From CADEED01 sp035765415 (lineage in GTDB: Bacteria; Pseudomonadota; Gammaproteobacteria; Steroidobacterales; Steroidobacteraceae), in NCBI GenBank assembly GCA_035765415.1, contig DASTXR010000086.1, positions 8,524 through 72,523 on the forward strand: DNA of 64,000 bases, written 5' to 3'. The stretch's first letter is position 1; the number at the start of each line of letters is the position of its first letter. Both the position numbers and the translations under genes were made by a program. The notes under the pieces are model-generated. The model was not told where the DNA came from, did no database searches, and saw nothing but the letters and a program-made list of their open reading frames with translations. Positions 42,627-51,580 of this stretch are shown in pieces.

Positions 42627-43801
42627 CCATAACCACAGACGTGCTTGAGCAGTCGGCGTCGCAGCGCCGGCAATCCGTTCGCGAGGCCCAGGAACATGCG
42701 CCGCCGCAGCGGCGAGAAGCCGGTGCCATCGAGGCGCGACCAGAAGCGGCTGACGCGCGCGTAGCGATCGATCTGCGGCCGGCGGCGGGCTTGATAGGCC
42801 GGCAATGCCGTGTAAACCGCGCCCGCGGCGCATTCGCGCAGCGTGTGGCTCAGGCACTCCGCGTCCAGCAACGCCATCGTCGCGCCCAACCCGAGTTGCG
42901 GGTTCAGCGCATGCGCGGCGTCGCCGATCACGAGCGTACGGGCGCCGTGCCAGCGGCGAAGCGCGACATCGGCCGTGGTCGACCACGTGAGTTCCTCGAA
43001 ACCCTTGAAACTGCGCAGTAGTTCGCCGGCTTCGGGACAGAAGCCTTCGATGTAGGCGCACCATGCAGCGTAGCCTTCTGTTTCGAGCGCCGGCAGGTCG
43101 CTGGCGCGCGCGTTCCAGAAAAAGCTCACGAGTGGCGTTGCGCCATCGCCGCGCCCGATCGGCAGCATGCCCACGCCATCGCGCATGCCATTCAGCGATT
43201 GCAACAACACCTCGCCCGATAGCGAGGCGGGCAACGGCGCCACCACGGAGTACACACCGCGTGCGTGCGCACGCAATTTTGCGCCCGGTGCAACGCCGTC
43301 GCGCAGTCGCGAGTTCAGACCGTTGCAGACCAGCGCGAGGTCGAACGGTCCGTGGGTTCTCCCGCCGCGTTCGTTCAGCGAAACCCGATCGGGTCGTTCG
43401 TCGACCTTCTCGATCGCCACTCCGAAATGGATCGTGGCGCCCGCGTCTCGCGCAGCTTCGTGGAGAAGGGAGGCAAGCGAGGGACGCCGGATCCCGAGCG
43501 CGCGCAGCTCCGGCTGCATGTCCGTGTACCGCAGGTTCATGAGCGTCGCGCCATCGCGCGCGCGCGTGACCACGCGTTCGATGGCGCAGCCGCGCTCGAA
43601 CGCCTGGGGCTCGAGCGCGAGGCGCCGCAATACATCGATTCCCGCCGGCTGCAGCAGGATGCCGGTGCCATTGGCGACGATGCCCGGCGACTTCTCGAAC
43701 ACGTCGACGCGATGACCGTCACGCGCGAGGAAGATGGCGGACGCGAGCCCGGCGATGCCGCCGCCGGCGACGGCGACGCGCAGGGCGTTGACGTTATGCA
43801 T
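42623..43801 (-). CDS. FAD-dependent monooxygenase
   Basis: This 392-residue flavoprotein has an N-terminal GxGxxG motif (VAGGGIAGLASAIFLARDG). It also has the GD motif of class A hydroxylases (LVIGDAAHALNPQLGLGA). It resembles salicylate- and aromatic-type hydroxylases. It should oxidise an aromatic or cyclic substrate with NAD(P)H. It is divergent from the TPR gene, with only 21 bases between starts, and no operon partner is seen. Confidence 0.88.
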   Translation of the reverse strand: MHNVNALRVAVAGGGIAGLASAIFLARDGHRVDVFEKSPGIVANGTGILLQPAGIDVLRRLALEPQAFERGCAIERVVTRARDGATLMNLRYTDMQPELRALGIRRPSLASLLHEAARDAGATIHFGVAIEKVDERPDRVSLNERGGRTHGPFDLALVCNGLNSRLRDGVAPGAKLRAHARGVYSVVAPLPASLSGEVLLQSLNGMRDGVGMLPIGRGDGATPLVSFFWNARASDLPALETEGYAAWCAYIEGFCPEAGELLRSFKGFEELTWSTTADVALRRWHGARTLVIGDAAHALNPQLGLGATMALLDAECLSHTLRECAAGAVYTALPAYQARRRPQIDRYARVSRFWSRLDGTGFSPLRRRMFLGLANGLPALRRRLLKHVCGYG

Positions 43802-43822
43802 GGCGCGATAGTAGCGTTTCGC

Positions 43823-45445
43823 ATGACTCAGGGATTATTGGTGACGTTGCTCCTGGCCTCGTTCGCAAGCGCGGCCATGGCGCAGGAAGACGCGCATGTA
43901 CACTGCGCGTCCATCGGATGGGTGCCGCAGGAAATCCTGGTGCGTCCCGTGCCGTTGCGCGCGGCTACCGGCAACTCGGCCGACGTCGTCACGTCCGCCT
44001 CCGATGAGGCGCGCGCTTACTACCTGCAGGGCCTCAACTATCTGCATGGCTATGCCTGGATCGAAGGCGCGCGCTCTTTCAACCAGGCGATACGTCTCGA
44101 CCCCGGTTTCGCGATGGCGCACTGGGGACTGAGCCGGATCTATTCGGGCCTCGACGATCACGAAAACGCGGTGATCCAGGCGAAGCGCGCCTCCGAGCTC
44201 GGCAAGGCGGCGACGCCGCGCGAACAACGACGCATCGCGCTGCGCCTGCAGCAGCTCGACGCGATTGCCGATCTCGACAATGCCGCGTTACATGCTGCGT
44301 ACAAACAGGCCATCGACCGGGCGCTCGTGGCCGACATCGGCGACGTCGAGTTATGGCTGATTCGCGGCAATGCCGAGGAACCGACGGCGGCCGGACGCGG
44401 TCAGCGCGGCGGCGTTGCTTCCACGGCGTTCTACCAGGAAGCGCTGCGCGCGGCTGCCGACAACGGCGCCGCGCACCATTACCTCACCCACTCGTACGAG
44501 AATTTCAACCAGATCGCGCGCGCACTCGGGCACGGCGAAGTGTATGCGCGGATCGCGTCGGCCATTCCGCACGCGCATCACATGTGGGGACACGACCTGC
44601 GGCGCGTCGGCCGGCTCGACGAAGCCATCGCCGCGTTCAATCGCACCAACGATCTCGAGAAGGCGTACTACGCAGCGGAGAAGATTCCCGCCGAGATGGA
44701 TTGGCATCACGTGCACAACCTCGATCTGCTGGCCACTTCGTACGAGCACAAGGGCCAGATGCGCCGCGCCGAGGCGCTGCTGCGCGAAGCGGCGGCGGTG
44801 AAGCCGATCACCGAATACCAGGCCTACAACCAGAAGTCGCTGACGGTATTCCTGCTGGGCCGGCAGCGCTGGCGCGAAGCGCTGGCCGGCGCGACCGCCT
44901 TGAGCAAATCGAACAGCCCGGGCACGCGCGTCATCGGCCACGCATTTGCCGGGCATGCATACCTCGGGTTGCGCGATCCGAAAGCCGCGCATCGCGAGCT
45001 CGCCGCGGCCGAAGCGGAAATGAGCGAGGTTCCCGCGCTCGTGGCCGGCATCGGCGTGGGGCGTGGAGTCGTTGCGCCGTATGTCGATGCGTTACGCGCG
45101 GAGATCCTGCTGCGCGAGGGCAAACTGGGCGAGGGCGGCGCGCTCATGAAAGAGGTGCAGGCGAAGCTGCGTGCCTTGCCGGGCCCGGATGCCTGGACGC
45201 AGGCGCTGTTCCGGCTCGAGGCCTTCGCGCGCATTGCACGCGACGTGGGTGACTGGGAGCTGGCGGAGTTCACCGCGCTGCAGATGATCGACCACGACGC
45301 CGCGTACGGCGGAAGCCACCTGGCGCTTGCGCTGGTGGCGAGCCATCGCGGAGATCTGGAAGTGGCGCAAAGGGAATCGGACGCCGCGCGCAGGTACTGG
45401 AAGGATGCGGATCCGGACCTCAAAGAGCTGGCACAACTGCGCTGA
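43823..45445 (+). CDS. Secreted TPR-repeat protein
   Basis: This 540-residue protein has a signal peptide (LLVTLLLASFASAAMAQ). An array of TPR helices follows, for example ARSFNQAIRLDPGFAMAHWGLSRI and AEALLREAAAVKP. It is exported and probably scaffolds a protein complex in the periplasm. The start lies 21 bases from the divergent monooxygenase start. The 3' end overlaps the convergent acyl-CoA dehydrogenase-like gene by 26 bases. Confidence 0.8.
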   Translation: MTQGLLVTLLLASFASAAMAQEDAHVHCASIGWVPQEILVRPVPLRAATGNSADVVTSASDEARAYYLQGLNYLHGYAWIEGARSFNQAIRLDPGFAMAHWGLSRIYSGLDDHENAVIQAKRASELGKAATPREQRRIALRLQQLDAIADLDNAALHAAYKQAIDRALVADIGDVELWLIRGNAEEPTAAGRGQRGGVASTAFYQEALRAAADNGAAHHYLTHSYENFNQIARALGHGEVYARIASAIPHAHHMWGHDLRRVGRLDEAIAAFNRTNDLEKAYYAAEKIPAEMDWHHVHNLDLLATSYEHKGQMRRAEALLREAAAVKPITEYQAYNQKSLTVFLLGRQRWREALAGATALSKSNSPGTRVIGHAFAGHAYLGLRDPKAAHRELAAAEAEMSEVPALVAGIGVGRGVVAPYVDALRAEILLREGKLGEGGALMKEVQAKLRALPGPDAWTQALFRLEAFARIARDVGDWELAEFTALQMIDHDAAYGGSHLALALVASHRGDLEVAQRESDAARRYWKDADPDLKELAQLR

Positions 45446-46370
45446 TGCTTCGCAGGATGCGGTCATCGGACGTGGGCTGAAGCCGCAGGAAGCCCAGCTC
45501 ACCCGCGGACACGTCGTCGACACCCCGCAGCGCGGCCGCAATCGATTGCGCGTGCCACGAGATACGCAGCTTCATCGCGGCCGTGACGCGGCCCAGGGAT
45601 TCCACGGCATGCGGCGCGGCGGCTTCGTCTAACAAACGTCGCGCATACTCCCGCAATTGCGCCAGCTCGTTGAGGCTGGCGAGCTGGTCCGCCGGCCGCG
45701 GCAGATCCCATTGCCGTTGCAGATGCTCGATACGCGCCAGGTAACTTTCGCCGAGCAGGAGCTGGAACCAGCTCCGCTGATACTGCGCCATGCAGCTCAG
45801 CGCGCTTTCATTGGGGATCACGATGTAGCGGTGCGAAGGCACGCGATGCCCATCGAAGCTCACGGAGCAGGTGTCGGAGAGCTGCATGCTGCCGCCGAAC
45901 TTCGCGGGGCCGATGCGCACCGAATCCCCGTGCAGATCGGCGGCGCAGAACAAGGTGGCGCTTCCGTCGGCAAGCGGCGCGCTGAACAACACGATGTCGG
46001 CCACGTGCGCCAGCGACATGTACTCGTAGGTGCCGTCGATGCGAATGCCATTGCGGGTGCGCGACAGCTTGACGGGCGCGTGCGCACCGGCGGCCCGCTC
46101 GCTGCCGGCATTGGCGAGGATCAGCGAGCGGCGGTCCACGGTACCGAGGAGCAGAGCACGGCGCAGATTGCCGGTGCTCCACCACGGCAGCGGCACGCAC
46201 CGCAACGCGCACAGCGGATACAGATGCATCACGACACCGATGCCCAGCGGCAAACTATCCGCGGCCACGATGCGCGCCGTGCGCGCGGCGGCTTCGAACG
46301 TCGCCGCGGCCGTGCTCCCCGCCGGATGCAGGTCGTATTGCGATCGCAGGCGATCGTACGCGCTCTTCAC
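45420..46370 (-). CDS. Acyl-CoA dehydrogenase-like protein
   Basis: This 316-residue protein matches the middle and C-terminal parts of the acyl-CoA dehydrogenase fold (KLSRTRNGIRIDGTYEYMS, then FGGSMQLSDTCSVSFDGHRV). It is shorter than the usual 380-residue enzymes. The catalytic glutamate position is not clear, so activity is uncertain. It overlaps the upstream oxidoreductase by ATGA and should be co-transcribed with it. A flavin-dependent desaturation of a small acyl or aromatic substrate is possible. Confidence 0.65.
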   Translation of the reverse strand: MKSAYDRLRSQYDLHPAGSTAAATFEAAARTARIVAADSLPLGIGVVMHLYPLCALRCVPLPWWSTGNLRRALLLGTVDRRSLILANAGSERAAGAHAPVKLSRTRNGIRIDGTYEYMSLAHVADIVLFSAPLADGSATLFCAADLHGDSVRIGPAKFGGSMQLSDTCSVSFDGHRVPSHRYIVIPNESALSCMAQYQRSWFQLLLGESYLARIEHLQRQWDLPRPADQLASLNELAQLREYARRLLDEAAAPHAVESLGRVTAAMKLRISWHAQSIAAALRGVDDVSAGELGFLRLQPTSDDRILRSISAVVPAL

Positions 46371-47497
46371 GACGGCGCTCCGACGGCCGGTGCAATGGTA
46401 ATGACCACCTTGGCGCGCGCACGCTGGCTGCCGATGTAATCGAGCGCGGCGCCGGCCTGCTCGAGCGGAAAGCGCTGGTCGATCACGGACCGCATCTTTC
46501 CTGCGCGCACCAGGTCCGCGAGCAGCGTGAGGTCCGCGGGATTCACGCTGGCGATGAAGAACGTGAGCCGCTGATCGACGAAGTGCGCCAGCAGTTTCAT
46601 CCTGCCCACGCGCGAAAGCGGCCCGAGCCAGGGATTGCTCTTGGGTCCACCGACCACCACCAGTGTGCCTTCGGGCGGGATGACGCGGATCACGTCGCGC
46701 AACGGGTGATTGCCGACGTTGTCGATGACGAGGTCGTAGCGCTCCTGGCCTTCGGTGAAATTCTGCTGCGTGTAGTCGATGACGTGATCGGCGCCGAGCG
46801 AGCGCACCATCTCGACGTTGCGAGTACTGCAGACTCCGGTCACCTCGGCGCCGAAGGCCTTGGCAATCTGCACGGCGTAGGTGCCGACGCCGCCGGAGGC
46901 GCCGTTGATGAGCACTTTCTGCCCCGCGGCGATGCGGCCCTGGTCGCGCAGCGCCTGCAACGCGGTGATGGCGGCGATCGGGATCGCGGCGGCCTCGTCG
47001 AACGTCATCTGCGGCGGTTTCGGAACGATGCTCGCCGTCTCGCGCGCGAGGACGTATTCGGCCAGCGCGCCGCCGGCGCCGCCGAACACTTCATCTCCCG
47101 GCTTGAAGCGCGTGACCTTCGCGCCCACCGCTTCGACGGTGCCCGCGTAGTCGAAGCCGACGCGCGAACGCTTCGGCGATCCGAAGCCGCTGCCCATGCG
47201 TATGAGATAGGGCTCGCCGGTCACGCGATGCCACTCGGCGGGGTTGACGCTGGCGGCGTGCACCCTGATCAGGACCTGCTCGTCGTTCGGCACGGGCTTG
47301 GCAATCTGTTCGAGTGTCAGCACTTTGCCCGGCGACCCATAACAACTATGCATGATGGCCCGCATGGATTCGGCACCCGTCGCCGGCGATGGCGCTGGCG
47401 GGCAGCCGGACTCGTAACTCAAGGCGATGGCGAACGTGGCCACGGCCATCAAGAGGACCGCTCCCACGCCGGAAAGGATCTGGTTTCTTGTTTTCAT
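46367..47497 (-). CDS. Zinc-less medium-chain (quinone-reductase-like) oxidoreductase with N-terminal anchor
   Basis: This 376-residue protein has an N-terminal hydrophobic helix (VGAVLLMAVATFAIALSY) followed by a Pro-rich linker. A quinone-oxidoreductase domain follows: VHAASVNPAEWHRV, then LINGASGGVGTYAVQIAKAFGA with the NADP-binding core. Such anchors are unusual, because the family is normally cytosolic. The zinc ligands of alcohol dehydrogenases are absent. It is divergent from the LytS gene and is co-transcribed with the acyl-CoA dehydrogenase-like gene. Confidence 0.8.
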   Translation of the reverse strand: MKTRNQILSGVGAVLLMAVATFAIALSYESGCPPAPSPATGAESMRAIMHSCYGSPGKVLTLEQIAKPVPNDEQVLIRVHAASVNPAEWHRVTGEPYLIRMGSGFGSPKRSRVGFDYAGTVEAVGAKVTRFKPGDEVFGGAGGALAEYVLARETASIVPKPPQMTFDEAAAIPIAAITALQALRDQGRIAAGQKVLINGASGGVGTYAVQIAKAFGAEVTGVCSTRNVEMVRSLGADHVIDYTQQNFTEGQERYDLVIDNVGNHPLRDVIRVIPPEGTLVVVGGPKSNPWLGPLSRVGRMKLLAHFVDQRLTFFIASVNPADLTLLADLVRAGKMRSVIDQRFPLEQAGAALDYIGSQRARAKVVITIAPAVGAPS

Positions 47498-47659
47498 GGT
47501 GAAACTATGAATCCGCGGCCGCGTGCGCGCTGGACCTTGCGACGGGCGACCCGCAAAACGAACCGAGTTGCGCCTGGCGGCGACGAACGGCGGCGGGGGT
47601 TGTGAGCCGGGTACCTCTGCGCGCGTGCGGCGCATCAGCGTTGCTCTATAGTTCGGCCC

Positions 47660-48691
47660 ATGGCATCCACCTCGAAAATCCTCGCGTGGCCGCGACTGCG
47701 CTTCACCTGGTCGGTCTCCGCGGCTTTCGGCGTGGTGATGGGTCTCGCCAATGGCGGCCAGACGGCCTTGCCCGCCGATGTGTTTCGCGCGTTGTTCGTC
47801 GGCACCGCCATCCTGTTGATGTTCGGCTGGCTGGAGCGATGGCCGCGGCGCATGCCGAAATGGCTGCCGCGCACCGTCCTGCGGCTCATCGGCATCGTGG
47901 TGATCATCCCGATCGCAACCAAGATCGCGTTCAACATCACCGGCGGAGGCCGCGACCACGACGTTCACATGCTGCTCGGCGTGGCAGTGCTGTTCGCGCC
48001 GTGGATCGCCATCGGCACCATCCTGCGCCAGCGCGACGCATTCGCGCGCGAGCAGGCGCTGGAATTCGAGCTCCAGCGCAGCGAATTCGAGCGCCGCGAA
48101 TCGGACGCGCGCCTGCGCCTGCTGCAGGCGCAGGTGGAGCCGCACTTCCTGTTCAACACGCTGGCGAACGTGCAGGAGCTCGTGGACTCGGGCTCGCCGC
48201 AGGCCTCGAAAGTGCTCAGCAACCTCATCGCCTATCTACGCGCGGCGGTGCCGCGCATGCACTCGCAGACCACCACGCTCGAAAACGAAGTGGACCTGGC
48301 GCGCTCCTACCTCGAGCTCATGCAGATGCGCATGCCGGATCGCCTTCAATATGCGATCCACCTGGACCCGGCCGCCGTTCGCCTGCAATGTCCGCCGATG
48401 ACACTGCTGACACTGGTCGAGAATTCGGTACGCCACGGGATCGACCCGAGCGAGGCGGGCGGTCGCATCGACGCGGACATCTGGATCCGCGACGACCGTT
48501 GCGTGGTGCGCGTGAAGGACACTGGCGTGGGTCTCAAGACCGTGAGCCGCGGGCTGGGCACGGGCCTTTCGACGCTGCGCGAGCGGTTGAAGCTGGCGTT
48601 CGGCGGCGATGCGCAGCTCACGCTGACCGAGATCGCGCCGCACGGCGTCTGTGCCGAGCTGAGCATTCCCATGCGCGCCGTGCCTTCATGA
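47660..48691 (+). CDS. LytS-type sensor histidine kinase
   Basis: This 343-residue kinase has about four membrane helices at 15-125 (VGTAILLMFGWLERW, LIGIVVIIPIATKIAF, VAVLFAPWIAIGTIL). A His_kinase domain holds the phospho-acceptor H162 in QVEPHFLFNTLANV. A HATPase domain follows (LVENSVRHGIDP, DTGVGLKTVSRG, GTGLSTLRERL). It should phosphorylate the LytTR regulator that overlaps it. It lacks a large extracellular sensor, so it likely senses a membrane-associated cue. Confidence 0.92.
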   Translation: MASTSKILAWPRLRFTWSVSAAFGVVMGLANGGQTALPADVFRALFVGTAILLMFGWLERWPRRMPKWLPRTVLRLIGIVVIIPIATKIAFNITGGGRDHDVHMLLGVAVLFAPWIAIGTILRQRDAFAREQALEFELQRSEFERRESDARLRLLQAQVEPHFLFNTLANVQELVDSGSPQASKVLSNLIAYLRAAVPRMHSQTTTLENEVDLARSYLELMQMRMPDRLQYAIHLDPAAVRLQCPPMTLLTLVENSVRHGIDPSEAGGRIDADIWIRDDRCVVRVKDTGVGLKTVSRGLGTGLSTLRERLKLAFGGDAQLTLTEIAPHGVCAELSIPMRAVPS

Positions 48692-49467
48692 GTGTCCACG
48701 CTACGGCGCTGGTGGCCGACGATGAACCGCTGCTGCGCGAGGCGCTGGTGAGAATGCTCGCCAGCGCTTGGCCCGAGCTCGAAGTGGTTGCGCAGGCGCG
48801 CAATGGCCGGGAGGCCATCGACCTCTTCGAAGCGCACAACCCCAACATCTGCTTCCTCGACGTGCAGATGCCAGGCAAGACCGGCGTCGAAGCCGCGCAG
48901 TACATCGGACGCCGCGCGCACCTGGTGTTCGTCACGGCGTTCAATCAGTACGCCGTGCAGGCCTTCGCGCAGGGCGCGCTCGACTATCTCGTGAAACCCG
49001 TGGAGCCCGCGCGTCTCGCCGAGACGGTGCAGCGATTGCAGGAACGACTGCGCGCGTCGCAGCCGGCGCTCGACAGCGAAGCGTTGTTGCAGCAGCTGGC
49101 GCGGGCGCTGAATCCGGATGTCTCGCAGACGCTGCGCTGGGTGCGCGCATCGGTGGGCACGACGGTGCGGCTGATCGCCGTGCAGGACATCGACTTCCTG
49201 CGCGCCGAGGAGAAATACACGCAGGTCGCCTGGCGTGACGACACGGGCCAGCCGCGCGAGGCGGTGATTCGCACCGCGCTCAAGGATCTCATCCCGCAGC
49301 TCGATGCCGCGGAGTTCGCCCAGGTTCATCGCTCGGTGGTGGTCAATCTGCGCGCGATCAGCCACGTGACGCGCGGCTCGAACGAAACGGCGGACATTCA
49401 CCTGAAGGGCAGGCAGGAGACGCTGCCCGTGAGCCGGACCTATCTACATCTGTTTCGGCAGATGTGA
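48688..49467 (+). CDS. LytTR-family response regulator
   Basis: This 259-residue protein has a receiver domain (DDE at 11-13, D58 in FLDVQMPG, KPVE). A LytTR domain follows at about 155-255 (IDFLRAEEKYTQVAW, VHRSSV-like VHRSVVVNLRAI). The start overlaps the kinase stop by ATGA. It is the second LytS/LytTR pair in the window. Targets may include the divergent oxidoreductase genes or the efflux operon, but no binding site was identified. Confidence 0.93.
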   Translation: MSVHATALVADDEPLLREALVRMLASAWPELEVVAQARNGREAIDLFEAHNPNICFLDVQMPGKTGVEAAQYIGRRAHLVFVTAFNQYAVQAFAQGALDYLVKPVEPARLAETVQRLQERLRASQPALDSEALLQQLARALNPDVSQTLRWVRASVGTTVRLIAVQDIDFLRAEEKYTQVAWRDDTGQPREAVIRTALKDLIPQLDAAEFAQVHRSVVVNLRAISHVTRGSNETADIHLKGRQETLPVSRTYLHLFRQM

Positions 49468-49471
49468 GGCG

Positions 49472-51397
49472 TTAGCGCAGCGCGCGCAGAACGCCGCTCG
49501 ACGCGTTGTCGAAGTCCTCCGCGGCGATGCGCACCAGGTCTCGCCCTTCGTGCTTGGCCTTGTAGAGCGCGGCATCGGCGCGCGCGATCAGCTCGTCGAG
49601 CGTCTTGACGCTGGCCTCGAGTGACGCGAGCCCCGCGCTCAGGCCCACCTGCAACCCCGCGCCCGTGGGCGGCAGCGCGATGCGCAGCGCCAGCCCGCGC
49701 AGGCGTTCGAGCGCGATCAGCGCGACGTCGAGCGTCGCACCGGGCATCACGATCAGGAATTCCTCGCCGCCCCAGCGCCCGATGATGTCGGTGGAGCGAA
49801 TGGACTCGCGGCACACGCTGGCGAACTCGCGCAGGACATTGTCGCCGGCGGCATGCCCGCAGCGGTCGTTGATGCTCTTGAAGTGATCGAGGTCGACGAC
49901 GGCCACGGTCAGCGGCCGCCGTTCCTCGGCAGCTTTTTCCATCGCCGCCTTGCCCTTCTCATAGGTGTGACGGCGGTTGGGCAGACCCGTGAGGCTGTCG
50001 CTGTTGGCGAGCTGCGCGAGCTGTTGCCGGTGCCGCCGCATCGAGATCGCGTGGATCACGAGCAGGGCGATGATGAGCGCGCCGGTGCCGATCGCGATGG
50101 CGGTCCAGCGCTTCTGTTCCATTTGCCGCGTCTTTGCGCCGTCGAGCTCGCGCTTGAGCTCGGCATTGCGCTCGAGCTGGCGATTGGTTTCGAAGCGCGC
50201 GCGCAGCGTCGCCACCTGCTTGATGCGCCGCGTATCGTTGACGGCGGTCGTGCGGCGCAGATATTCGTTGAGGTCGGCGTGGGCCTCGCGGAAATTGCCG
50301 AGCGTCGCATTGGCGCGCGAACGAAGCTGGAAGAGGGCCGGCACGTCGCGCGGCGGCACGTCGGCCGCGCCGTTCGCGAGAAGCTCGTTCAGGGTGGCGA
50401 GCGCGCGCGCAGTGTGGCCTTCTTCGAGGTCGATGCTCGCAAGCCCGGAACGGCTTTCCTTGACGAGATGCCAGGACTTGGCGGCCGTGAAAATGCGCTG
50501 CGCATTCTCACAACGCTTGCGCGCCTCGGCGAACTCGCCGAGCTGCACCTGGACCGCGCAAATGTCCATGTCGGAGAAGGCAATACCCTGGATGTCGTCG
50601 AGCTCGACACTCAGCTCGCGCGCTTTCGCAAACTGGTCGATGGCCGCCGGGAACTCCCGCATCTCCTTGAGTATCGAGCCGCGCAGGTAGCGCGACACCG
50701 ACAGGCTCAGCGATGCGTTCTGCGCAGTATCGAATTCGATGACTTCCGCATTGAGCGCCAGCGCCTGGGTGTAGTCGCCCATGTCGCGCATCACCTTGGA
50801 AATCTGCGAGGCGGCGTTCCGGCGCTGCACGTTCCACGCGAACTGTTGCGCCGTTTGATAGGCCTGCATGAGATTGACGATGGCGAGATCGGAACGATCC
50901 TGGCGATATTGCGCGGTGCCGAGCGCGATGCGCAGGCAGGAATCCAGCGCGGAGTCGGGCACCAGTTGCGTGCGCGCCGCTTCGAGCGACTTGATGGCGG
51001 CGTCGATGCTGGCCTCGCCGTACACGTTCTCGGAATGGACGGACAGCAGCTCGAGATGCACCGGATCGTTCACATCGGGCACGAGCGCCATGCCCGCCAG
51101 TGCTGATTCACGTGCGGAGCTGTCGAGCTCCAGGATCGAATAACTCTGTGCCTGGACCGCGAGCAGCGATGCGATGCGTCGCTGATCCACCGGCGACGCG
51201 GCCCGCGCGGTGGCCAGTTCCGTCTGCAGGAGGGGCAGAGTGGCCGTGGCGTCGCGCGCCGCCAGTTCCTGCAATTTCCTGATCACCGGATCCGTGCTGA
51301 TGAAGCACGTGACCTGGGCCTGCGCCGCGCCGATGCCGCTGACCAGCAGCAGCAATGCGCGTAAGAGGGTCCCTGTAAGTGATTGATGCCGGGGCAT
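49472..51397 (-). CDS. Membrane-bound diguanylate cyclase with periplasmic TPR domain
   Basis: This 641-residue protein has a signal/anchor (LLRALLLLVSGIGAAQAQ) and a TPR-rich periplasmic part (about 50-430). A membrane helix comes next (WTAIAIGTGALIIALLVIHAIS), then a GGDEF domain. The active motif GGEEF lies near 543. Exactly five residues before it is RSTD, the allosteric I-site. It should make cyclic di-GMP with feedback inhibition. The Met at 51397 fits the signal peptide; a start at 51532 would add 45 residues. The gene is convergent with the LytTR gene. A link to biofilm or secretion is inferred. Confidence 0.9.
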   Translation of the reverse strand: MPRHQSLTGTLLRALLLLVSGIGAAQAQVTCFISTDPVIRKLQELAARDATATLPLLQTELATARAASPVDQRRIASLLAVQAQSYSILELDSSARESALAGMALVPDVNDPVHLELLSVHSENVYGEASIDAAIKSLEAARTQLVPDSALDSCLRIALGTAQYRQDRSDLAIVNLMQAYQTAQQFAWNVQRRNAASQISKVMRDMGDYTQALALNAEVIEFDTAQNASLSLSVSRYLRGSILKEMREFPAAIDQFAKARELSVELDDIQGIAFSDMDICAVQVQLGEFAEARKRCENAQRIFTAAKSWHLVKESRSGLASIDLEEGHTARALATLNELLANGAADVPPRDVPALFQLRSRANATLGNFREAHADLNEYLRRTTAVNDTRRIKQVATLRARFETNRQLERNAELKRELDGAKTRQMEQKRWTAIAIGTGALIIALLVIHAISMRRHRQQLAQLANSDSLTGLPNRRHTYEKGKAAMEKAAEERRPLTVAVVDLDHFKSINDRCGHAAGDNVLREFASVCRESIRSTDIIGRWGGEEFLIVMPGATLDVALIALERLRGLALRIALPPTGAGLQVGLSAGLASLEASVKTLDELIARADAALYKAKHEGRDLVRIAAEDFDNASSGVLRALR

Positions 51398-51580
51398 TTG
51401 GCGTGAGCATAGGCGGCGGATGCCCGCGGCCGCGTGTGGGGGATTCACGAAACTGGAAACGCGTCGCTGCGCGGAGGCTGGCAAATATGACAACGGGGCA
51501 AGGGCGAGGTGAGCAGCGGGCTTGCATTTCAAAAACTACAAATGTCATAGTAACAACCACACGAGTCATAGGGATGCCCG

